Origin: an uncultured Actinomyces sp.
GTDB taxonomy: Bacteria > Actinomycetota > Actinomycetes > Actinomycetales > Actinomycetaceae
Direction: 5' to 3'
NCBI GenBank assembly: GCA_915063485.1
Contig: CAJZDJ010000012.1
Span: forward strand, 1-29,812
Length of the DNA stretch: 29,812 nucleotides
Shown here: in pieces, positions 24,488 through 29,812 of the stretch
Numbering within the stretch: position 1 is the first letter of the stretch
Layout: each line of letters begins with the position of its first letter
The notes under the pieces: model-generated
Database searches by the model: none
What the model was told of the DNA's origin: nothing
Seen by the model: the letters and a program-made list of their open reading frames with translations, nothing else
Made by a program: the position numbers and the translations under genes

Positions 24488-25645
24488 GTGGCCTATATTT
24501 CAGGCACAATCGGATATGTGAGCACGACTCTCTTCATCGTCATGGTGGTGGTCATAACGGCCCTCATCTTTGACTTCACTAACGGCTTCCATGATTCTTC
24601 TAATGCGATGGCTACTTCAGTGGCCACCGGCGCCTTTACCCCCAAGCGGGCGGTTACCGTAGCAGCGGTGCTAAACATCATCGGCGCTTTCATCTCCACT
24701 GAAGTAGCTAAGACTATCTCTCATGGCATGTTTGATGATCGCCTCATCCAGGCAGCCCCAGCCATGGTTTTTGCTGGACTAGCAGGCGCTATTCTGTGGA
24801 ACCTAGCTACCTGGCTATTTGGGCTACCCTCTTCATCTTCACATGCCCTGTTTGGTGGGTTGATCGGCGCAGTGATTGTCGCTGCCGGCATCCAAGGCGT
24901 TAACTGGGGGGTTGTGGTTTCTAAAATAATTTTGCCGGCTGTAGTGGCCCCCTTCGTTGCGGGCACCGCTTCTGCCCTGGCCACCTGGGTTGCCTACAAG
25001 ATTGTTCCCAGCGATGAAGAAGCCTACACCAACAAGATCTTTAAGATCGCCCAACGTTTTTCGGCTTCTATGGTGGCTTTCTCTCACGGCACATCAGATG
25101 GACAAAAGACCATGGGTGTTATCACCTTGGTGCTGGTGGCCGCCGGCTACCAGGAGGCTGGCACTGGCCCACAGTGGTGGGTAGTAGTTACCGCCGGTCT
25201 GGCTATTGGCTTGGGCACCTACTCAGGTGGCTGGCGCATTATGCGCACTATGGGACGCGGCCTGGTGCATGTAGATCCACCTCAAGGCTTTGCCTCCGAG
25301 CTATCTAGCGCCGTAGCGATCTTGGCTTCCAGCCACCTGGGATTTGCTCTTTCCACTACCCACATTTGCTCTGGTTCAGTGGTAGGTACCGGGGTAGGGC
25401 GCGGCGCCAAGGTTGAAACCGCCACCCTACGCAAGATGTTCATCGCTTGGATAATTACCCTGCCAGCTGCAGCTGTGGTAGGCGGGCTAACCTCTTTCGT
25501 GGCCGTAAAGGGCGGAATCCCAGGGCTGTTTGTAGTTATTATCGCCCTGATCTTGTCCTCGCTGATGATCGTGCGTCGCGCCAACCAGAACAAGGTTGAC
25601 TTCGCTAACGTAAACGATGCCAACACCGTGGTTGTAGACAAGTAA
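24488..25645 (+). CDS. pit: Low-affinity inorganic phosphate transporter (PiT family)
   Basis: This 385-residue membrane protein has the paired PiT signatures: FDFTNGFHDSSNAMATSVATG near the N-terminus and GFALSTTHICSGSVVGTGVGRG near residue 300. It imports phosphate, probably as a metal-phosphate complex with protons. The usual domain length for actinobacterial PiT proteins fits. The GTG at 24488 has no Shine-Dalgarno site; TAACTT lies 4 nt upstream, so it may be leaderless with shorter spacing, and the start is the least certain part. A small membrane protein gene follows after 9 nt, as beside pitA in mycobacteria. Confidence 0.92.
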   Translation: MAYISGTIGYVSTTLFIVMVVVITALIFDFTNGFHDSSNAMATSVATGAFTPKRAVTVAAVLNIIGAFISTEVAKTISHGMFDDRLIQAAPAMVFAGLAGAILWNLATWLFGLPSSSSHALFGGLIGAVIVAAGIQGVNWGVVVSKIILPAVVAPFVAGTASALATWVAYKIVPSDEEAYTNKIFKIAQRFSASMVAFSHGTSDGQKTMGVITLVLVAAGYQEAGTGPQWWVVVTAGLAIGLGTYSGGWRIMRTMGRGLVHVDPPQGFASELSSAVAILASSHLGFALSTTHICSGSVVGTGVGRGAKVETATLRKMFIAWIITLPAAAVVGGLTSFVAVKGGIPGLFVVIIALILSSLMIVRRANQNKVDFANVNDANTVVVDK

Positions 25646-25654
25646 GGCTAAGAC

Positions 25655-25891
25655 ATGCAAATCGACTGGTTTTCTCTCCTGATTGTCACGGCCACAACCC
25701 TGGTTGCTGCCGTATTCATCATGGTTATCGTCGCCTTAGCAACTCGCATGTTGGATCTGATCCACCACCGTCGCCGCGAAGGACGCGAAGACGGCATGGC
25801 TTTCTACCAGATTGGCGCCGCCTTTTTCCTGATGCTGGCAGGAGCTATCTTCCTGTTTGGCCTTTGGCTGATGATCCCATATTTCCACTGA
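25655..25891 (+). CDS. Small two-helix membrane protein, PiT partner
   Basis: This 78-residue protein has two hydrophobic helices (about 6-29 and 51-75) joined by a basic cytosolic loop, HHRRREGRED. It resembles the small membrane protein encoded beside pitA in actinobacteria (Rv0544c type). It lies 9 nt after pit and before a terminator, so it is surely cotranscribed. A role as PiT accessory or regulator is likely but inferred from position only. Confidence 0.8.
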   Translation: MQIDWFSLLIVTATTLVAAVFIMVIVALATRMLDLIHHRRREGREDGMAFYQIGAAFFLMLAGAIFLFGLWLMIPYFH

Positions 25892-25919
25892 CCAACTACC
25901 ATCACACAGATTTACTAAG

Positions 25920-25948
25920 ACGTGGCCCCCTAGCTAAGGGGGCCACGT
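25920..25948. terminator. Terminator after pit operon
   Basis: A perfect 11-bp stem, ACGTGGCCCCC (25920-25930) with GGGGGCCACGT (25938-25948), has loop TAGCTAA. It ends 6 nt before the -10 box of the GH32 gene, so terminator and promoter overlap in space. Confidence 0.8.
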
Positions 25949-25954
25949 TCTGTA

Positions 25955-25960
25955 TAGGCT
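25955..25960 (+). promoter_or_regulatory. -10 box for leaderless GH32 mRNA
   Basis: TAGGCT is followed by AAAACG (6 nt) and GTG 25967. The matching -35 would fall inside the terminator hairpin of the pit operon. Confidence 0.55.
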
Positions 25961-25966
25961 AAAACG

Positions 25967-27613
25967 GTGACTACTTCCGCTGAAGACCTCCTGCAAAGCG
26001 CTCTAGCTGCTCAGCAACGCTCAACAGCTAACGCTGATCCTGACTATCCGCTAGTACACTTGACGGCTCCAGTAGGACGTCTAAACGACCCCAATGGTTT
26101 GTTGGTCGATGAAGACACCTACCATGCTTTCTTCCAGTACACCCCTGAGCACCCGCGCCGCCTGGTCTACTGGGGCCACGCCACCAGTAACGACCTGCTG
26201 CACTGGACCCACCACGCGCCAGCTATCGTGCCCGACTCTCCCTATGACCGTAACGGCGCCTACTCAGGTGGAGCAATTATTCTCGACGCCGACGAGCTAA
26301 GCTGGGTTGACCCTGCCGTTGCCCACACCTACGTTCTGCACTACACCGGTAATCTCAAAGACGCCGTCACCGGTGAACGTGACGCAACTCAGGACGCCGT
26401 CGTTTCTGATGACCTAATTAACTTCACCAAGCTAGCCGAAAACCCGGTAGTACGCCGTCAACCACAAGGCTACACCGCCCACTGGCGTGACCCCCAGGTG
26501 TGGCGTGACGCCGAGGGCTACCGCATGCTGCTAGGCACCCAGCGTGAAAACGAAACTGGCACCGCTTTGCTTTACCGCAGCGAGGATCTACGCCACTGGC
26601 AGCTTGAAGGCGAACTAGAGATCCCCGGTTTCTCTGACACCATTGCCACCGGCTACATGTGGGAATGCCCCAACCTGATGCGTCTACGTGACGAGGTTGA
26701 TGGCCAATACTACGACGTGCTCATTATCTGCCCCCAGGGCATGAAGCCAGGCGTTGAAGGCTTTGAAAATGTTTTCCCTTGCATCTACCTGGTTGGTCAC
26801 CTACGCGGCACTCGCCTAGAAGACACCGGCGGCCGCTTTGCTGAAGTTGACCGTGGCTTTGAGTTCTACGCCCCGCAGGTTTTTGCTCACCGTCGTGAAC
26901 AAACCCCAGACGGTAAAGCCCTACTGATGGCTTGGGCCGGAAACGCGGGGGAGGACGATCAGCCTTCAATCCACTCAGGCAACTGGGTACACACCATGTC
27001 TATGGTGCGTGAGCTAAGCCTACGCGGAGGCAAACTAATTCAGCGCCCGCTGCCGGTGCTTGAGGATGTGCCCAACCAGCGCTCAACCCAGGCAGAATCG
27101 GCCGCTTGGGAAGAATCAGCCACCACCTATGATTCCGCCCTTGAAGGCGACGCGGCAGACCAGGCATTAGCTAGCGCTCTAAACCTAGAGCAAACCCGCG
27201 CCGCTCTAGCAAATTCGCGTTCTTGGCGTTTGCGTGCAACCGTAAATCTGAGCCAAGAAGTGGTAATTCGTATTGGTGATAAAAATAGCCACGTGGATAT
27301 TGCTTTAGGGCGTAATTACCTTGAAGTAGATCGTTCTACCAGCGCTTATCCCCATGGTTCTCGCCGCCGCGTCAGCCTATCTGAGCAGGTCAAGCGCAGC
27401 ATTGAATTGATCCACGATCGCTCTATTACGGAACTATTTGTAGATGAGGGCGAGTTGGCATTCACGTTACGGTCTTTCTTACCTGCTAGTGCCTGCGGTT
27501 TTAGCGTTTTCGTAAAGGAAACTGACGCATTTGGTAACACGGCCCTAATTGATGTTAGCAACCAGGGAGAAAACGCCGTCATTTCAAGCATTACCTATAT
27601 GAAAAACGATTGA
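25967..27613 (+). CDS. sacA: GH32 sucrose-6-phosphate hydrolase
   Basis: This 548-residue soluble enzyme is a glycoside hydrolase family 32 beta-fructosidase. The nucleophile motif is RLNDPNG with D41 (usually WMNDPNG). The RDP motif is WRDPQVW (D175) and the acid/base motif is WECPNL (E233). The five-bladed propeller (about 25-350) is followed by a beta-sandwich domain (about 370-548, SRSWRLRATVNL then RSITELFVDEGE). There is no signal peptide, so it works in the cytosol, cutting phosphorylated sucrose to glucose-6-phosphate and fructose. The PTS permease gene 98 bp downstream fits this. The GTG has no ribosome-binding site; TAGGCT 6 nt upstream supports leaderless expression. Invertase or inulinase action remains possible. 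Confidence 0.92.
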   Translation: MTTSAEDLLQSALAAQQRSTANADPDYPLVHLTAPVGRLNDPNGLLVDEDTYHAFFQYTPEHPRRLVYWGHATSNDLLHWTHHAPAIVPDSPYDRNGAYSGGAIILDADELSWVDPAVAHTYVLHYTGNLKDAVTGERDATQDAVVSDDLINFTKLAENPVVRRQPQGYTAHWRDPQVWRDAEGYRMLLGTQRENETGTALLYRSEDLRHWQLEGELEIPGFSDTIATGYMWECPNLMRLRDEVDGQYYDVLIICPQGMKPGVEGFENVFPCIYLVGHLRGTRLEDTGGRFAEVDRGFEFYAPQVFAHRREQTPDGKALLMAWAGNAGEDDQPSIHSGNWVHTMSMVRELSLRGGKLIQRPLPVLEDVPNQRSTQAESAAWEESATTYDSALEGDAADQALASALNLEQTRAALANSRSWRLRATVNLSQEVVIRIGDKNSHVDIALGRNYLEVDRSTSAYPHGSRRRVSLSEQVKRSIELIHDRSITELFVDEGELAFTLRSFLPASACGFSVFVKETDAFGNTALIDVSNQGENAVISSITYMKND

Positions 27614-27638
27614 CATAGAACGTCATATCAGCCAGTAT

Positions 27639-27681
27639 TGAGGGGTTGAGTTTGGTGTACATCACTAAACTCAACCCCTCA
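27639..27681. promoter_or_regulatory. Long hairpin between sacA and PTS gene
   Basis: A 19-bp stem (27639-27657 with 27663-27681; one G-U pair) with loop TACAT lies between sacA and the PTS gene. No U-tract follows, so besides ending sacA it may be an attenuator, a stabiliser or an mRNA processing signal for the permease gene. It ends 29 nt before the PTS start. Confidence 0.65.
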
Positions 27682-27710
27682 GTGTTGAGACCCTATGAAA
27701 GGAACGACCA

Positions 27711-29660
27711 GTGGCGATGGATCACGCCAAGGTAGCCTCTGAGGTATTGGACGCGCTTGGCGGCGCGGGCAATATCAACGCGGCTGCACACTGCGCTACC
27801 CGCCTGCGTCTAGTAATTAACGACGACGGCAAAATCAACCAGAAAGCTCTGGACGACAACCCGGCCCTAAAAGGTACCTTCAAGGCCGGCGGCATGTTCC
27901 AGATTATCGTAGGCCCCGGTGACGTAGATGTCGTTTACGACCACCTAATTAAAGACGGGGGAGTACGCGAGGTCTCTAAGGATGAGGCTAAGTCTGAGGC
28001 TGAAGCCGGTGGAAACATCTTCTCCCGCTTCATCAAGACTATTGCGGACATTTTCGTGCCCGTACTGCCGGCCCTGATCGCCGGTGGTTTGCTCATGGCG
28101 CTGAACAACATTCTCTCCGCCAAGGGCCTAATCTTCGCTGATGAAGGGATCACTGACCACTACAAGTGGCTCAAGGATTACGCATCGCTAATCAATATGC
28201 TCTCTGCCGCCCCCTTCGCCTTCTTGCCGGTATTGATTGGTTTCTCGGCAGTTAAGCGCTTTGGCGGTAACGTCTACCTAGGTGCCGCTATGGGCGCGGC
28301 CATGATCTCTACTTCGTTAACCAGCGCCTACGACCTGAGCCAGGCCCGCATCGACGGCAAGGTACAGTACTGGCACATGTTTGGTCTGTCTGTAGAGCAG
28401 GCTGGCTACCAGGCCATGGTTATCCCCGTGCTGGTGGTGGCTTGGATCCTGGCTTGGACCGAGAAGCAGTTCCACAAGCTCTTCAAGGGCACCGCAGACT
28501 TCCTGCTTACCCCGCTGCTGACCATCTTGATCGTTGGTTTCCTTACCTTCATCGTGGTTGGCCCCATCACCCGTGAAATCTCTGATGGTCTAACCGATGG
28601 CATCGTTTGGGTATACGAACACGCCGGCCCGGTTGGTGGTTTCGTCTTCGGTCTGTTCTACTCACCGATCGTGGTTACCGGTTTGCACCAGTCCTTCCCG
28701 GCTGTAGAAATCCCGCTTATTTCTGGTGCAAAGCCCGCTGGTGACTTCATCTTCCCGATTGCCTCGATGGCTAACGTAGCCCAGGGCTCTGCCGCTCTGG
28801 CCGTTTTCTTCACTACTCGCGACCAGAAGATGAAGGGCATGTCTGGCGCTTCGGCTGCCTCGGCCCTGTTCGGTATCACTGAGCCGGCCATCTTCGGTGT
28901 TAACCTGCGTCTGCGCTGGCCCTTCTTCATCGCCATGGGCGCTTCCGCTGTCGGTGGCACCTTGGTAGCCCTGTTCGATGTGCGTGCTCAGGCTCTGGGT
29001 GCCGCTGGTTTCGTTGGTTTTGTATCCATCCGCACCAACGACATTCCCACGTACGTGGCCATTGAGGCCGTTACCTTCCTGGTGGGCTTCATTGCTGCCT
29101 TCTTCTACGGCAAGACCCGTGGCAACCAGGGTGCTGGTGAAACTGTAGATGAAGCTCCGGCTGTGGCCATCCCTGAGGAAGCTGCCACCGACTTCTCGAT
29201 CGTTTCCCCGCTTAAGGGCGAGGTCGTACCCCTCAACCAGGTTAAGGACGCCACTTTCGCTAAGGGTATTCTGGGCGACGGCGTAGCTATTGCTCCCGCC
29301 GGTGGGGTAGTAGTTTCCCCGATCGACGGCGAAGTTAAGGTAGCTTTCCCCACCGGACACGCTTACGGTCTGGTTTCCGCCTCTGGTGTGGAGATCTTGA
29401 TCCACATTGGTATGGACACCGTTGAGCTAAACGGTGAGGGCTTCAAGCCGCTAGTTAAGACTGGCGACAAGGTCCGCAAGGGCCAGCCGCTGGTTGAGGT
29501 GGACTGGGATCTACTCAAGTCCAAGGGCTATGAGATCGTCACCCCGGTGGTGGTTTCTAACGGAGCCAAGTTTGCCGGTATCAACGACAAATCCTCCGGA
29601 AAGATTGCCACTGGCGACCCCCTTTACACTGTTGCTCCGGCCGCTGCGCCGGTAGCCTAA
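27711..29660 (+). CDS. PTS sugar permease EIIBCA (sucrose/glucoside type)
   Basis: This 649-residue membrane protein joins three PTS domains of the glucose-sucrose superfamily. EIIB (about 1-90) has phospho-Cys28 in AAHCATRLRLV. EIIC (about 105-470) is a polytopic domain with TGLHQSFPAVEIPLI and ITEPAIFGVNLRL, typical of sucrose/trehalose/beta-glucoside permeases. EIIA (about 495-640) is of the Crr type, with His550 (TGHAYG) and phospho-His565 (EILIHIGMDTV). It takes up and phosphorylates a sugar using phosphate from HPr. Sucrose is inferred from the adjacent GH32 sucrose-6-phosphate hydrolase; trehalose or a glucoside is possible. GTG 27711 has AAAGGAA about 7 nt upstream. No regulator or fructokinase gene is beside it within the window. 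A strong terminator follows. Confidence 0.93.
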   Translation: MAMDHAKVASEVLDALGGAGNINAAAHCATRLRLVINDDGKINQKALDDNPALKGTFKAGGMFQIIVGPGDVDVVYDHLIKDGGVREVSKDEAKSEAEAGGNIFSRFIKTIADIFVPVLPALIAGGLLMALNNILSAKGLIFADEGITDHYKWLKDYASLINMLSAAPFAFLPVLIGFSAVKRFGGNVYLGAAMGAAMISTSLTSAYDLSQARIDGKVQYWHMFGLSVEQAGYQAMVIPVLVVAWILAWTEKQFHKLFKGTADFLLTPLLTILIVGFLTFIVVGPITREISDGLTDGIVWVYEHAGPVGGFVFGLFYSPIVVTGLHQSFPAVEIPLISGAKPAGDFIFPIASMANVAQGSAALAVFFTTRDQKMKGMSGASAASALFGITEPAIFGVNLRLRWPFFIAMGASAVGGTLVALFDVRAQALGAAGFVGFVSIRTNDIPTYVAIEAVTFLVGFIAAFFYGKTRGNQGAGETVDEAPAVAIPEEAATDFSIVSPLKGEVVPLNQVKDATFAKGILGDGVAIAPAGGVVVSPIDGEVKVAFPTGHAYGLVSASGVEILIHIGMDTVELNGEGFKPLVKTGDKVRKGQPLVEVDWDLLKSKGYEIVTPVVVSNGAKFAGINDKSSGKIATGDPLYTVAPAAAPVA

Positions 29661-29670
29661 TCAGCTACTA

Positions 29671-29713
29671 GCTGGGGGCCCTAACCGATAAGGTTAGGGC
29701 CCCCAGCTTTTTT
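29671..29713 (+). terminator. Strong intrinsic terminator after PTS gene
   Basis: A perfect 16-bp stem (29671-29686 with 29692-29707) with loop GATAA is followed by TTTTTT (29708-29713). It lies 10 bp after the stop codon. Confidence 0.95.
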
Positions 29714-29774
29714 GGTGTAGCGCTAATTTTTTTATTCAGGCTAGCAACGCCATTTTAGGGTTATAGGACAAAAC

Positions 29775-29812
29775 GTGTTGGTTGAGGGGTTAGTCCCAGG
29801 TGTTGTGGTAGG
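29775..29812 (+). CDS. Possible start of next gene, partial
   Basis: A GTG at 29775 opens a frame without stops to the window edge (translation begins MLVEGLVPGVVVG). The preceding TATAGGACAAAAC resembles TATAGGCTAAAAC before the GH32 GTG, hinting at another leaderless start. Too little is present to name a product, and the frame may be accidental. Confidence 0.3.
   Translation, partial: MLVEGLVPGVVV

Noticed and set aside
28662..29405. 247-residue minus-strand frame
   Set aside because: It is antisense to the EIIC/EIIA part of the PTS gene, with no ribosome-binding site and no recognisable domain.

Overview
The window looks like chromosome of a moderate-G+C actinomycete (Actinomycetota, possibly an Actinomycetaceae relative; the family is an inference). 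The best evidence is the block 21762-24371. It holds a CDP-alcohol phosphatidyltransferase, a GarA/OdhI-like FHA protein, an FtsR-like MerR regulator and a second MerR regulator, resembling the M. tuberculosis Rv1822-Rv1830 neighbourhood. Several genes lack a Shine-Dalgarno site and have a -10-like hexamer exactly 6 nt before the start codon, the leaderless arrangement common in actinobacteria. No rRNA, tRNA, CRISPR array, transposase or phage gene was seen.

Layout. 1-4 kb: a Bcr/CflA-type MFS drug exporter, a GNAT/NTP-pyrophosphohydrolase fusion and an unrecognised 438-aa protein. 4-5.5 kb: a convergent flotillin-like SPFH protein. 5.8-9.7 kb: a tight operon of a DASS (SLC13) anion/Na+ transporter, a soluble histidine kinase and a receiver-only response regulator. 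9.7-10.3 kb: a convergent TetR-type regulator. 10.3-11.25 kb: about 950 bp without protein genes but full of dyads, including a strong candidate for a structured, terminator-ended small RNA (about 10645-10837). 11.25-13 kb: pyruvate:quinone oxidase (poxB) on the minus strand. 13.2-17.4 kb: HrpB helicase, a single-chain double-domain Fluc/CrcB fluoride channel and a Cof-type HAD phosphatase. 17.5-18.9 kb, minus strand: an S4 RNA-binding protein and a secreted, membrane-anchored HNH nuclease whose core has foreign-looking codon use. 19.2-24.4 kb: aminopeptidase N, then the phospholipid/FHA/MerR block. 24.5-25.9 kb: a Pit phosphate transporter with a small membrane partner. 26-29.7 kb: a sucrose module made of a GH32 sucrose-6-phosphate hydrolase and a PTS EIIBCA permease, closed by a strong terminator. 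A possible next gene starts at the right edge.

How the genes work together. The PTS permease would import and phosphorylate a sugar, probably sucrose, and the GH32 enzyme would cleave the phosphorylated product. PoxB offers an acetate-forming route from pyruvate to the quinone pool. The DASS transporter, kinase and receiver protein probably form a carboxylate or anion sensing and uptake unit. The FHA protein and two MerR proteins probably link Ser/Thr kinase signalling with central metabolism and cell division, by analogy with GarA/OdhI and FtsR.

The points most worth following up are the candidate small RNA, the leaderless-start pattern, the fused fluoride channel with an apparent inverting linker helix, the output-less two-component system beside the DASS transporter, and the codon-shifted nuclease gene.
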